From a virus, in the IMG/VR virus record IMGVR_UViG_3300000101_000014, positions 1 through 62,025 of that record: a stretch of 62,025 bases of DNA; one strand, given 5' to 3'. Below are positions 32,436 to 40,893 of this stretch, piece by piece; positions within the stretch are counted from its first letter, which is position 1; each line of letters opens with the position of its first letter. The position numbers were made by a program, and so were the translations under genes. The notes beneath the pieces are model-generated. The model saw nothing but the letters and a program-made list of their open reading frames with translations. It was not told where the DNA came from and searched no databases.

Positions 32436-32806
32436 TATATTTTCCTCAGTTCTTCAACGATCCTAGGATCCATTGGGGTACTAGCATATTTAGTGTTTTC
32501 AATATGTCTAAGATAGATCAAAAAGGGTTTTATTATTGACCAGTCACTCTCACTAGGGATCTTGAACTCTAACATCCGAAGACCCGCATCCACTCCAAAG
32601 ACGTTGAAGATAACAATGAGGTGGTTGAGTAGGAGATTGACAGGGGGACTACCGTTATCATTGTAACGGGTAATGAGACGTTTAATGTATTTAAAACGTT
32701 TTAAATCTTCATAGAACTCTTCTGCATCCACACATCGTGGGCTGTAATAGTTCCGTATTGCGAATAACTCAAAGGTAGAGTCTTGTAGTTCATCAAACAA
32801 ATGCAT
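32435..32806 (-). CDS. Conserved T4-like phage protein, 123 residues
   Basis: Starts MHLFDELQDSTFELFAIRNY, then VDAEEFYEDLKRFKYIKRLI and LLLNHLIVIFNVFGVDAGLR. I recall this family as widespread in T4-like marine phages next to the 31851-type gene, with no known function. I chose the Met at 32806 because related proteins begin MHLFDEL. Confidence 0.78.
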   Translation of the reverse strand: MHLFDELQDSTFELFAIRNYYSPRCVDAEEFYEDLKRFKYIKRLITRYNDNGSPPVNLLLNHLIVIFNVFGVDAGLRMLEFKIPSESDWSIIKPFLIYLRHIENTKYASTPMDPRIVEELRKI

Positions 32807-32841
32807 ATAGTGGGTTCCGAATCTCAACTGTATGGTACTAT

Positions 32842-33165
32842 CTATACTGTAAAACTTTCCCCACAACCACACTCACCAGATTGGTTTGGATTAGAGAACT
32901 CGAAACCTTCATTGAGACCCCTTTTGACCCAATCTAATTTTGTACCATCAAGATACACCAGACTCTTGGAATCGATAACTACTTTAAACTGATCAAACTC
33001 TGAGACATTATCATCGTCTTCAATATTGTCCGCAAACTCTAGAACGTATGATAATCCCGAACAACCGGTAGTTTTGACTCCTAGACGTATGCCAATACCT
33101 CTAGAACGTCCCTGTAGTTGATCTACGACACGTTTCTCTGCGGTGGGGGTGAGAGTGACACTCAA
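32842..33165 (-). CDS. iscA: Iron-sulfur cluster carrier, IscA/HesB family
   Basis: 107 residues with the three cluster ligands at the E. coli IscA positions: Cys35 (TGCSGLSY) and Cys99 and Cys101 (GECGCGESF). A-type carriers pass Fe-S clusters from the scaffold to apo-proteins. It overlaps the iscU-like gene by 4 nt, so the pair is co-translated. HesB-like proteins are known from T4-like cyanophages; the pairing with IscU is less usual. Confidence 0.93.
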   Translation of the reverse strand: MSVTLTPTAEKRVVDQLQGRSRGIGIRLGVKTTGCSGLSYVLEFADNIEDDDNVSEFDQFKVVIDSKSLVYLDGTKLDWVKRGLNEGFEFSNPNQSGECGCGESFTV

Positions 33166-33575
33166 GTGAAGACACAGAGATCAATAAGTTCTGCGACAGC
33201 TCTTTTCTTTTTTATGTCTTTAACTGCGGCTTGAATGGCATCCTCAGCGAGTACTGAACAGTGAATCTTCACGGGCGGTAGTGCCAACTCTTCTGCGATC
33301 TGAGTGTTCTTGATTTGTGCGGCATCATCGACATGTTTACCTTTGACCCACTCAGTTAAGAGAGAACTGGATGCAATTGCTGAACCACAACCGTAAGTCT
33401 TGAACTTAGCATCCTGAATGATACCTTCTTTAGATACCTCGATTTGCAGACGCATAACGTCACCACAGGCAGGTGCACCGACCATACCAGTGCCGACATT
33501 TTCAGCAAACTCATCCATACGACCTACATTACGTGGATTCTCGTAGTGATCTATTACTTTCTCTGAGTATGCCAT
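33162..33575 (-). CDS. iscU: Iron-sulfur cluster scaffold IscU
   Basis: 137 residues. Cys37, Asp39, Cys63, Lys103, His105 and Cys106 coincide in number with E. coli IscU ligands and catalytic residues. Motifs are [22 protein letters not shown] and [21 protein letters not shown] is the HscA chaperone-docking site. So it should assemble clusters with host IscS and HscA. It is very close to bacterial ISC-type scaffolds, suggesting acquisition from a proteobacterial host. It is coupled to iscA. Confidence 0.95.
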   Translation of the reverse strand: MAYSEKVIDHYENPRNVGRMDEFAENVGTGMVGAPACGDVMRLQIEVSKEGIIQDAKFKTYGCGSAIASSSLLTEWVKGKHVDDAAQIKNTQIAEELALPPVKIHCSVLAEDAIQAAVKDIKKKRAVAELIDLCVFT

Positions 33576-33763
33576 TAACTAAGTTTCCTTTGAATCCATT
33601 TGAATAGTGCGTAGATACTTAGACCGTAGAAGGCCAATACACTCATGGGTAATGCGATATAGATGAGTTCCCACGGAGACAAGAATAATATTTCCCATGT
33701 GAACTGTGCTACTGCTTCTGCGTCACCCAGTTCTGCAACATCATCGAACTCACATTCGTCCAT
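33575..33763 (-). CDS. Small membrane protein, 62 residues
   Basis: Acidic N-terminus (MDECEFDDVAELGDAEAVAQ) followed by a transmembrane helix (WELIYIALPMSVLAFYGLSI) and a basic tail. It overlaps iscU by 1 nt, so it is co-expressed, but nothing links it to Fe-S chemistry. Confidence 0.6.
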   Translation of the reverse strand: MDECEFDDVAELGDAEAVAQFTWEILFLSPWELIYIALPMSVLAFYGLSIYALFKWIQRKLS

Positions 33764-33767
33764 TGGT

Positions 33768-34226
33768 CTAATCCGCTAGTGGGTTATCGAGTACTTGTTG
33801 TATTTTCTTGGTGAGTCTGTCTTCGAGAGCTTCGATTTGTAGTCGAGTATCGTTTTGTAGGGACTCTCGTTTCGTGTCAAACTTCTCATTCGCACGGTCT
33901 ATCTGACCTTCCACCTTTTCATTCATGTCCCTTACAGTGGACGAGAATCGGTCTACACGTCTTTCCATGCGGTTAAAATCGTCTCTTAGGTCATTCTTGA
34001 TTGATCGAGAGTAGTCGATTGCCTCATCGAGTTTGACTTCGATCACTTCGTTACGTGCTTTGATATCACCTACGTCAATGTTCTGAACAATTTCTTTCAT
34101 GTCCATATAGTCTTTGTAGAACTCAAAACCAGCCCACGATGCTCCACCTAGTGTAGACAGTGCGGTAAATGCAATCGCCATCATACCACCCTGAAACTTT
34201 ATTCCGGCAATTTCTATTTCTGCCAT
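33768..34226 (-). CDS. Membrane protein with coiled coil, 152 residues
   Basis: N-terminal hydrophobic segment (GGMMAIAFTALSTLGGASWA) then a long charged coiled coil (about 60-145). I recall similar single-helix coiled-coil proteins in T4-like marine phages beside the secreted-protein cassette. It may scaffold a membrane complex; no domain identified. Confidence 0.7.
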   Translation of the reverse strand: MAEIEIAGIKFQGGMMAIAFTALSTLGGASWAGFEFYKDYMDMKEIVQNIDVGDIKARNEVIEVKLDEAIDYSRSIKNDLRDDFNRMERRVDRFSSTVRDMNEKVEGQIDRANEKFDTKRESLQNDTRLQIEALEDRLTKKIQQVLDNPLAD

Positions 34227-34237
34227 TTTTGACCTTC

Positions 34238-34693
34238 CTAGTTATCGTCACTTTCTGCGAACTTGAGGTTTCTTAGATTATAGACCTCTTGTTCTAGTTT
34301 GCGAATCTCCAGTTCCCTTGCTTTCAACTCCAATTGATACAACTTATTACAATCTAACCTCTTCTTGGGCGCCCCAAGAGGAATGGTTATCTTTGCATAT
34401 ACACCAACGTCTCTCACGAATCCGTTGGGATCGTATCCGTCAGGGTCTACCCCAACGTTCTGTTGATTAAAGTTCTGTCCATATGGATCGTTTTGGTTTA
34501 ACACACCTACCACACCAAACTCAACATTAGTCGCAGAACCAATAGCCTGTGAACACTCAAATTGCCCTGCCCGAACTCTGTCGGACTGATAACTCTGTGA
34601 TGAACTAGGTAACGCCATATTGATTGAGTTTGATTGTGCCCAAACGGGTACACTAGTTATCATCAAAAGTATCATTACTAAAATACTTCTCAT
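34238..34693 (-). CDS. Secreted protein with C-terminal coiled coil
   Basis: Signal peptide cleaved after VPVWA (about residue 19), a Gln/Asn/Ser-rich mature N-terminus, GVYAKITIPLGAPKKRLDCN in the middle, and a C-terminal coiled coil (KLYQLELKARELEIRKLEQE). Two cysteines (in FECSQ and LDCN) may form a disulfide. First of five exported proteins here. Function unknown; part of the possible surface-fibre cassette. Confidence 0.7.
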   Translation of the reverse strand: MRSILVMILLMITSVPVWAQSNSINMALPSSSQSYQSDRVRAGQFECSQAIGSATNVEFGVVGVLNQNDPYGQNFNQQNVGVDPDGYDPNGFVRDVGVYAKITIPLGAPKKRLDCNKLYQLELKARELEIRKLEQEVYNLRNLKFAESDDN

Positions 34694-34700
34694 TTTATTC

Positions 34701-35105
34701 TCACTTTATCTTCGAACAGATTCTCGAATATAACATAGGTTTTGTTGATTTGTTCTGAAGGGGTCTAGACTTAGAACACACATAAACCACACGGTCTTTA
34801 TCTTTGGCCCTTATGTATATATCTATCTTCTTTTGCTTCTGAAATCCTATCTGAACTGTGTTTTTTGCGACACTATTAGTGGTAATCGCAAACGGAACGT
34901 CTGTCCAGTCTTCTTCGTGTACCGATAATTGGTAGTATAAGATATCGTTACGACTGTTGAACAGTCTCATCTCTGCCTTGTAAACCGCAGGGATATGAGA
35001 TAGTTTCAATTTGGGATAGGTAGGAGTCCACTCGTGGGCACTTGCGTACCCACTCGTGGTTGTAAACATTATTAAAACGAATGCACGTGTTAATCTATTC
35101 ATCAT
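34701..35105 (-). CDS. Secreted chaperone-like protein (PapD-like fold suspected)
   Basis: Signal peptide (MMNRLTRAFVLIMFTTTSGY), then an immunoglobulin-like domain: AVYKAEMRLFNSRNDILYYQ, VHEEDWTDVPFAIT, KIDIYIRAKDKDRVVYVCS. The N-R-x-x..YY..V and late VCS segments recall the N-terminal domain of pilus-assembly chaperones, but only one domain is present. I chose the start at 35105, behind GAGAG. Fold assignment is inference. Confidence 0.6.
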   Translation of the reverse strand: MMNRLTRAFVLIMFTTTSGYASAHEWTPTYPKLKLSHIPAVYKAEMRLFNSRNDILYYQLSVHEEDWTDVPFAITTNSVAKNTVQIGFQKQKKIDIYIRAKDKDRVVYVCSKSRPLQNKSTKPMLYSRICSKIK

Positions 35106-35196
35106 TATATCTCTCATTTAAACTCTAATATCGAAAAGTAATCCTTTACGTCTGTACTTATATCCGTATTTCAACATTAAAAAACGTGCACGATTC

Positions 35197-35700
35197 TTAC
35201 AGAGCAATGCACTCGGCAATCACAGCAGACTGGTATTGTCCGCCAGGATATGCACGACCTACGCCGTATATCGCCTCAGAATCAATCTTGAACCATGTAG
35301 ATCCAGCAACGGTGAGACTGATCTCAGTTACGTTGTTGTACTCTATCTTATCATTATCATAGGCACTCATTGTGCTGTCTGATACTTGATCTACGGAAAC
35401 GTCTCCTGTCCAGTATACAACGTCAGTTAGTGCGGGGCTCTCTGTGAATGTCTCAGGGTGGGTTATTACTGCTTTGTAATAACTTGCCTGAATCACATCA
35501 AATCGCACAACTGGTCGAACACCGCCATCAGCAGGATCAGTGCTCAGAGTACCGGGCGCAGGGTTACCAAACACCCCACCGATATCCTGAGTAACTACAC
35601 ACTTGCTTTCTACAGAACCGGAAACTGGTATCTGTGTGTTCGCGTATGCAGTATTACCTAAAACCATCAATAACAATAATACAAAAGTTTTCTTGAACAT
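35197..35700 (-). CDS. Secreted pilin-like protein
   Basis: 167 residues. Signal peptide ends near TAYA (about residue 20). The mature domain starts PVSGSVESKCVVTQDIGGVF and ends YPGGQYQSAVIAECIAL, with paired cysteines near both ends, as in fimbrial subunits of the usher or spore-coat U type. Lies next to the chaperone-like gene. Whether it polymerises is unknown. Confidence 0.6.
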   Translation of the reverse strand: MFKKTFVLLLLMVLGNTAYANTQIPVSGSVESKCVVTQDIGGVFGNPAPGTLSTDPADGGVRPVVRFDVIQASYYKAVITHPETFTESPALTDVVYWTGDVSVDQVSDSTMSAYDNDKIEYNNVTEISLTVAGSTWFKIDSEAIYGVGRAYPGGQYQSAVIAECIAL

Positions 35701-35719
35701 TACGTTCTCCCTTTTTTTA

Positions 35720-36601
35720 CTACTTCTTATTTGCATACTGTAAATCAATTAATTCTTGGTGCTTTAGATCTTGCGCCAAGCCAACTCTCAATCCCTTTCT
35801 ACTTCTGGGGAGTTTAGCATCCTTCAACACTACTGTGTCTTCGTATGTTCCCCCGTCTATAGAATATGTGTATCCAACTGGTATTCCTTTTAGTTGGACT
35901 AAACTATTGTGCAATGCAATCTGTTCAGCACTAAACTCGTTCTCTAATGAAATACCGAGAAGTTGTTCTAGTCTTGCATCAGACTCTTCTACACCCTCTG
36001 CAATCTTACGGCGTTCACGGCGATCCTCTTCTTCGTCCTGTGCTCGCATATTTGCCTTTCTATCTAACTCTGCCTGAATATAATCCTCGTCCAGTGGATC
36101 AGTTATCTCCATCGCCTCGTTAACGACTGCCATGGGATCTTTATAGCCCGGACATGTGGGGTTAGACTGTGGATCGAAACATGGATCAAACTGATATCCA
36201 TAAACGACTTCCGTGTCGACTACCGATCCTTCTCCTTCAACTTCTATAGATCCTCTACCCCAAAAATCAATTGGTATTAGAGGTACTGGAACTGACTTAG
36301 TGATTGAGTTTCCACCCACACCACTCCAGTCGTCCGTCTCTCGGAAGATGTATCCATCTCCTCGTGCGTTCTCGTTCTGCACGTGGACTAACATATCATC
36401 TTCTGTATTCTTAACCGTTGTATAACGATAGAATACATTATTGACCTGCAATCCTGCCTGTTGAGGTAGGATATTGGACATTACCCAGTTTAAAGCATCG
36501 TCACGTGCGGCGTTCCCCGTAATACCATATGTGGTATCAGAGTAACAAACCGAGCAATAACAAAGCAACCCCACCAACACCAGCAGCTGTCTTTTTACCA
36601 T
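35720..36601 (-). CDS. Secreted protein of surface cassette, 293 residues
   Basis: Signal peptide (LLVLVGLLCYCSVCYS), conserved-looking WSGVGGNSITKSVPVPLIPI followed by DFWGRGSIEVEG, a cysteine loop FDPCFDPQSNPTCPG, and a charged helical region (RAQDEEEDRRERRKIAEG). No enzyme motif. It overlaps the upstream gene by 65 nt. I recall similar proteins in marine phage clusters with no assigned role. Confidence 0.65.
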   Translation of the reverse strand: MVKRQLLVLVGLLCYCSVCYSDTTYGITGNAARDDALNWVMSNILPQQAGLQVNNVFYRYTTVKNTEDDMLVHVQNENARGDGYIFRETDDWSGVGGNSITKSVPVPLIPIDFWGRGSIEVEGEGSVVDTEVVYGYQFDPCFDPQSNPTCPGYKDPMAVVNEAMEITDPLDEDYIQAELDRKANMRAQDEEEDRRERRKIAEGVEESDARLEQLLGISLENEFSAEQIALHNSLVQLKGIPVGYTYSIDGGTYEDTVVLKDAKLPRSRKGLRVGLAQDLKHQELIDLQYANKK

Positions 36602-37103
36602 TACTCATGCCCTCCTCGGCAACATCTTCGCCTTCTAATTCTGCGAGTTCCCACGCAGTCTTTGCGTCATTACCGATCTTACCGTCCTTTGGACAGGGAG
36701 TACCAGCATTCATCATAGCGTCAAAAACCCTACGATCGGTACACATGACCGATACGGCAGCCACTTTCATCCCCATGTCATAGAGAGTCTTAGCGTTCTT
36801 TAACCGTTCGCAATTGTCGTCCGTGATTTGTGTTCCGGTACTAATACCCAATATTTGAGTCTGTACCGCACCCGCAACACCGAATGTACATAGATCCGAG
36901 TTGGAGGTGTTAATCGTAGGTGTGATCGCTGAAGCTGGAGGCGATTTCAACGTAGTCGTGGACTCCGTCTTAGAACTAACCGTGCTATCAGTCGTACTAT
37001 CTGTGTAGATAATATCCAGCGGTGTTTCATCTTCGGTGTTATCCTGTGCAGATACACAAAGGGATAACACCATCAATGGGAGTATGACAATATATTTAAA
37101 CAT
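36537..37103 (-). CDS. Secreted protein with C-terminal anchor, 188 residues
   Basis: Signal peptide (IVILPLMVLSLCVSAQ), Thr/Ser-rich linker (about 28-55, TDSTTDSTVSSKTESTTTL), a conserved core beginning LCTFGVAGAVQTQILGISTG and DDNCERLKNAKTLYDMGMKV, four cysteines, and a C-terminal hydrophobic tail (GVGGVALLLLGLLL). It heads the exported-protein run behind a late-type promoter. The combination suggests an envelope-exposed protein. Confidence 0.7.
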   Translation of the reverse strand: MFKYIVILPLMVLSLCVSAQDNTEDETPLDIIYTDSTTDSTVSSKTESTTTLKSPPASAITPTINTSNSDLCTFGVAGAVQTQILGISTGTQITDDNCERLKNAKTLYDMGMKVAAVSVMCTDRRVFDAMMNAGTPCPKDGKIGNDAKTAWELAELEGEDVAEEGMSNGKKTAAGVGGVALLLLGLLL

Positions 37104-37129
37104 AATTTAACCATCCTTTAAGTGACAAT

Positions 37130-37137
37130 AATTTATA
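37130..37137 (-). promoter_or_regulatory. Probable late promoter
   Basis: TATAAATT on the minus strand, one mismatch to TATAAATA, 27 bases before the ATG at 37103, in a 114-base AT-rich intergenic stretch. Spacing matches the other late promoters here. Would express the secreted-protein cassette late. Confidence 0.6.
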
Positions 37138-37217
37138 CACCTCAGTATATATATGCAATTATCGTACCAATCTCTAATTTCTCAAATGTTACTATTTCCT
37201 AATCAAAACATTCAAAA

Positions 37218-37553
37218 TTACTTTTTACCACCTGCGTAGGCTTGTCCACCAAAGAACGCAGCGACAATTGCGGCAACTGATACAAAGTACGTTGCAGCCA
37301 TATCACCTAGTATCTTAGATGCACCATCCAGACCAATCAGATCTGCGATGACTACTGCGAAGGGGTATAGTAGAAGACCAAATAAGGCAAACCACGTCAT
37401 GCTTCTTTGTGCATCACGCATTGCGTCTTGATCTTCTAACTCTCTTCGCTTAAACTCAAGATGCATCTCAAGTTCTTCTTTCGAAATATGTCCATCACCA
37501 TTAGTATCAGCACCGTCAAGTATATCGGAGTCGATTGTCTTATGGTCAGCCAT
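37218..37553 (-). CDS. EF-hand membrane protein, holin candidate
   Basis: 111 residues starting MADHKTIDSDILDGADTNGD. A canonical EF-hand loop DTNGDGHISKEE (residues about 16-27) is followed by an amphipathic helix and two transmembrane helices (WFALFGLLLYPFAVVIADLI and YFVSVAAIVAAFFGGQAYAG). Calcium binding beside a membrane hairpin is uncommon; a calcium-responsive holin or membrane scaffold is possible. Not demonstrated. Confidence 0.7.
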   Translation of the reverse strand: MADHKTIDSDILDGADTNGDGHISKEELEMHLEFKRRELEDQDAMRDAQRSMTWFALFGLLLYPFAVVIADLIGLDGASKILGDMAATYFVSVAAIVAAFFGGQAYAGGKK

Positions 37554-37554
37554 A

Positions 37555-37848
37555 TCAGTCTTCCTTGAGTTCCTGTGGTGCAAATATTGCGGGAGACTCG
37601 TGCCAAGTCTGTTCCGCTTCCGTTAGTTCTCTTTCTGTCGCAGGTGCTTCATGCAATGTGCGAGGTGTAACCGGTCTCCAGTCAGGCTTTACTGCTTTCT
37701 TTTTCTTCGCCTTTACTGGTTTAGGGTTTCTTGCCTCGTGCCACTCTGCGATGAACGCAGGGGACAACTTCTGAGACTTGAGAAGTTCACCCGTAGTAGG
37801 ATGAACCCAACCAGTTAGAGTAGGTATTGAGTTCTTAGGTTCTGCCAT
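37555..37848 (-). CDS. Hypothetical 97-residue protein
   Basis: Starts MAEPKNSIPTLTGWVHPTTG, then a basic Lys/Pro linker (PKPVKAKKKKAVKPDWRP) and an acidic C-terminus. GWVHPTTGELLKSQKLSP is a recognisable repeat-like motif in late marine-phage proteins, function unknown. Coupled to 37848-38846 by TAATG. Confidence 0.6.
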   Translation of the reverse strand: MAEPKNSIPTLTGWVHPTTGELLKSQKLSPAFIAEWHEARNPKPVKAKKKKAVKPDWRPVTPRTLHEAPATERELTEAEQTWHESPAIFAPQELKED

Positions 37849-38846
37849 TACTTCGTTCCTCCTTTAACAATCTTCTTATCACCGTTAGACAACTTGTCAC
37901 TCGCACTACGAGGACTTGCAGGTTTGGTTACTTTACCTGCCTTTGATGCATCATCGTGACCTTCTTCTTCAGGTGTGATGTCTGCTTCTTCAGGACTACC
38001 TACACTGTTATCTTTTGCCATGTCCTGTGAACCCTTACCCTTGAACTTGTCAAGAGCACTCTCACCAGACTTCTTCTCACGCTTCTTCTCATCCAAAGCA
38101 ATCATGTCAGACAACATATCTGCGATTTGTTCTGCAAACAATTCCATCTCTTCAGGAGTGTAAGACTCTTTCTTACCTGCACTTGCCATCGCCTTTCTTG
38201 CGAGGTGACGTGCACGATTCTTATCCTTGACAACGTTTCCAAAACGATCCTTGGTTACTTCACTAGACTTCTTGTAAGGGCCATCGAAAGGAGGTTTCTT
38301 ACCTGCATGGATATGAGACTTCTCTTTAACAATTGTCAGATTTTCGACAGGTACGAGTTTCTCCACACCATGTTCAAACATTACTGTGTAGTGAGTAACG
38401 ATACCTGTACCGTCTTCTTGTTCTACCAGAGTATGTTCACCAGCGAGACACTCTCCAAAACCCCACTGTTCTGAAGTCACGTGAGTCGCACAATCGTGCT
38501 TCAACGCCTTCTTAGTGTTGTCTTGGTCAAGATCCTTCTCATCGATCTTCTTCTTGTCACCCTTCTGGGCACGAGAACAATCAGGTTCGTGATTCTCCAT
38601 AGAACCGCCACACTCTGGACACTTTTCCATCTTGTCCTTATCTTCGTTTGTGACCGCCTTAGAGATCGCCTTACGGCGTTTATGCAGATACTTGTCCGTA
38701 GAGTCAGTATCTCCGTCATTGTCGAGATCCTTATCTTTACGGTCGTCAAACTTCTTTTTAACCGCATCCTTATTGACTGGATCTAGGTTCTTCTCAGTTA
38801 CCTGTGACCAGAGATCTGCCATCTTGTTATACAATTCTTTGTTCAT
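37848..38846 (-). CDS. Late charged protein, 332 residues, modular
   Basis: Begins MNKELYNKMADLWSQVTEKN. DKDLDNDGDTDSTDKYLHKR is a calcium-loop-like Asp-rich motif, and CPECGGSMENHEPDC could bind zinc. The C-terminal half is highly charged, with SESALDKFKGKG-like low complexity. Probably an internal or assembly-related late protein. No catalytic motif. Confidence 0.68.
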   Translation of the reverse strand: MNKELYNKMADLWSQVTEKNLDPVNKDAVKKKFDDRKDKDLDNDGDTDSTDKYLHKRRKAISKAVTNEDKDKMEKCPECGGSMENHEPDCSRAQKGDKKKIDEKDLDQDNTKKALKHDCATHVTSEQWGFGECLAGEHTLVEQEDGTGIVTHYTVMFEHGVEKLVPVENLTIVKEKSHIHAGKKPPFDGPYKKSSEVTKDRFGNVVKDKNRARHLARKAMASAGKKESYTPEEMELFAEQIADMLSDMIALDEKKREKKSGESALDKFKGKGSQDMAKDNSVGSPEEADITPEEEGHDDASKAGKVTKPASPRSASDKLSNGDKKIVKGGTK

Positions 38847-38862
38847 TTTTTTTCTTCTCCGA

Positions 38863-39153
38863 TCAAGAAATAAATTGAGTTAGTGCGGCACCTATCACTG
38901 TAGCAACGATACCAATTAGTACCCATGCGAACTTTTGCATGATTGCAACTTTTTCCACGATAGTTGTCACGTGTTTTTCTATATTGTCTATCTTTCCAGA
39001 CAGACGATTCATTCGTTCGTGCTGCTCCGCACGTCTTGTTTCTAAATCTTCGATTTTTTCTTCCACCCTGGCAAGTTGAATTATCGATTCCGACATTTTG
39101 TCGATTTTATCTTCAATCCTCATCATTCTGATTTGTGCTGTTTCGTTAACCAT
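38863..39153 (-). CDS. Coiled coil with C-terminal membrane helix, XhlA-like
   Basis: 96 residues: coiled coil (RMMRIEDKIDKMSESI onwards, to about 70), then a C-terminal helix (FAWVLIGIVATVIGAALTQF). This layout matches hemolysin XhlA-type lysis accessory proteins. The start at 39153 gives a TAATG overlap with the DUF5872-like gene. Candidate holin or holin-associated protein. Confidence 0.65.
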   Translation of the reverse strand: MVNETAQIRMMRIEDKIDKMSESIIQLARVEEKIEDLETRRAEQHERMNRLSGKIDNIEKHVTTIVEKVAIMQKFAWVLIGIVATVIGAALTQFIS

Positions 39154-39422
39154 TACCACGCCTTACACGACCAATATCGCGCCTTGTCTTTTGGGCCCGG
39201 ATTGTCGCAGTTATGACGTGCCCTGAATGATTTTCGACGGCCAGGAATATTCTTCTTGATCGTCATGTTTTTGTCACCAAAGTTGACTTTCTTTGCCTTA
39301 CCGTCACCATCTGGATCAACATAAACCTTGGACTTTTTTACATCTCCAGACATAGGTTTATTTAGAGGAACTTTCTTCCCCTGATATGTCGCTTCACTGC
39401 AATGTTGTTTAAACGATTTCAT
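39153..39422 (-). CDS. DUF5872-like virion-type protein
   Basis: 89 residues. KVNFGDKNMTIKKNIPGRRK followed by SFRARHNC, then GPKDKARYWSCKAW, is a domain I recognise from many T4-like marine phages and giant viruses, function unknown. The N-terminus MKSFKQHCSEA resembles a capsid-targeting sequence. Directly downstream of an exact late promoter. Confidence 0.85.
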   Translation of the reverse strand: MKSFKQHCSEATYQGKKVPLNKPMSGDVKKSKVYVDPDGDGKAKKVNFGDKNMTIKKNIPGRRKSFRARHNCDNPGPKDKARYWSCKAW

Positions 39423-39427
39423 GTCTC

Positions 39428-39435
39428 TATTTATA
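39428..39435 (-). promoter_or_regulatory. T4-type late promoter
   Basis: TATAAATA on the minus strand, 6 bases upstream of the 39422 start codon. Very short leader for the first gene, with AGAGAC as the only possible ribosome binding site. Confidence 0.75.
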
Positions 39436-39453
39436 CCTTCTATGAATCCAGAC

Positions 39454-40893
39454 CTATTTTGAACCTTCGTTAGATCGACCGACTAACTGCCAACCATCTT
39501 TCTTCATTCGGTCAGCAGTCGCACCGTCAACCGTACGGGTGTAAGTCCCTTTCTTAACAGTGTACACCTCTGCACCTTCTTCAACTTCAACCGACTCCTT
39601 ACTTTTCTGATATGCCTTGTACTCTTTACGTCTTTCAGCATCTTTCTTCTTCTCGGCAGGAGTCATTTGAGATACTGCTTTACGTGCTTCTCTCATCTGA
39701 CTGAATGTCATATTTTCCTTGACAGACTCGTTCTTCCAACCACCACCAGCGGCTTTATACTGTTTAGCTGCCCATCCGTTTGCATATGCTGAGGGATATA
39801 CGTCAAACTTTGCCTTTGCCTGCGACTTAAACTTAGACCAGAGTGAGGGGTTCGTTGGTACACTCTTCTCATCGAGGTATTCTTCTTTCTGCAAGTCTTT
39901 CATCTTCTGCATAGAGACGGGTTGACCTGCCTTGGAGACGATACCGTTCATACCTTCCTTTCTCTTCTGAGCGAGGAACTTCTCTGCCTCACCCTGAGTT
40001 CGGAACTTAGTTTGTAAGATTGTCCCTCTCTTTGACTTTGCATAACTGACTACAAACTGTTCATTCATTACTGACTCTTTGATACCGTTTTTCTTTCTCC
40101 AACCCAAAACAGTTTCAGCATCATTGACTTCGTCTGCATACTTCCCCGCTTTCTTTCCGTTGGGGTTTGCTTTGACGGCAGCGGCTGCATCTTTCCTAAT
40201 GTACATCAATTGTGATTTTGGTAAGTTCCAGAATCTATCGTTTTCGATACGAGCGCCGTTCCTAGGTCGTCCATCACCCATTTTCCAATTGGTCTTTTCT
40301 TGCATTTCTACTGATTCCTTTTTATCTGTTTTTACCATAATGGGTTTGTTACCTGTGCCGGGTCTATCGACTTCAGGGTCTGCACGTCTCTTTCTACGTG
40401 CACTGGACGCACGGTCTTTCTTCTTCATACTATGTGCTTTGTCTCGGGGCATACACTTGGGTTTACCTTCGTCAGGTTCTCTTGCACAATCACCCTTAAT
40501 ATCTCCATCGGTACCTACACGAACCCAATCACCTTTCTTACCTTTACCAAACCACTTACGGAGATCTTCCATACGCAGTCTTGGTTCTCTTCTATTGTAG
40601 TGTTGCGTCACAATAGAGAGATTTGACTTGTCGTTGTTCATAGGATTGTTATCCTTATGATGAACGTCTTTCTCATCGGTTAGGTCTTTACGACCCCTCA
40701 ATGCACGGCGTGCCGCATTCCTTGCAGCACGTCTCTTAATTTGTTCGGGGTCGGAATGATAGTTGGCATACTCTTTGGCATAGTCCCTACCTTTGTGTTT
40801 CACAACCCCTTTCTTTGTATCTTTCTTACGGTCTCGCATCACTGCGGACTTGTTTGCCTTGTGGGCATTCTTTGCTACTGGATTATTTTTCAT
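39454..40893 (-). CDS. Multi-domain late protein with HNH-like and DUF modules
   Basis: 479 residues. Basic N-terminus with VHHKDNNPMNNDKSNL, an HNH-nuclease-like motif; then GDWVRVGTDGDIKGDCAREP with a Cys-containing segment and SSARRKRRAD; then KTNWKMGDGRPRNGARIEND; then SVPTNPSLWSKFKSQAKAKF with YPSAYANGWAAKQYKAAGGG, a phage DUF. Modules are separated by acidic linkers (KESVEMQEK, KEEYLDEKS). It may be a head-internal polyprotein cut by the prohead protease. Start at 40893 by TAATG. Confidence 0.75.
   Translation of the reverse strand: MKNNPVAKNAHKANKSAVMRDRKKDTKKGVVKHKGRDYAKEYANYHSDPEQIKRRAARNAARRALRGRKDLTDEKDVHHKDNNPMNNDKSNLSIVTQHYNRREPRLRMEDLRKWFGKGKKGDWVRVGTDGDIKGDCAREPDEGKPKCMPRDKAHSMKKKDRASSARRKRRADPEVDRPGTGNKPIMVKTDKKESVEMQEKTNWKMGDGRPRNGARIENDRFWNLPKSQLMYIRKDAAAAVKANPNGKKAGKYADEVNDAETVLGWRKKNGIKESVMNEQFVVSYAKSKRGTILQTKFRTQGEAEKFLAQKRKEGMNGIVSKAGQPVSMQKMKDLQKEEYLDEKSVPTNPSLWSKFKSQAKAKFDVYPSAYANGWAAKQYKAAGGGWKNESVKENMTFSQMREARKAVSQMTPAEKKKDAERRKEYKAYQKSKESVEVEEGAEVYTVKKGTYTRTVDGATADRMKKDGWQLVGRSNEGSK

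Noticed and set aside
36537-37103. Curli subunit or CsgG component
   Set aside because: No curlin repeats and no CsgG-type pore motif can be seen; only the export signals and cassette context suggest a surface system.
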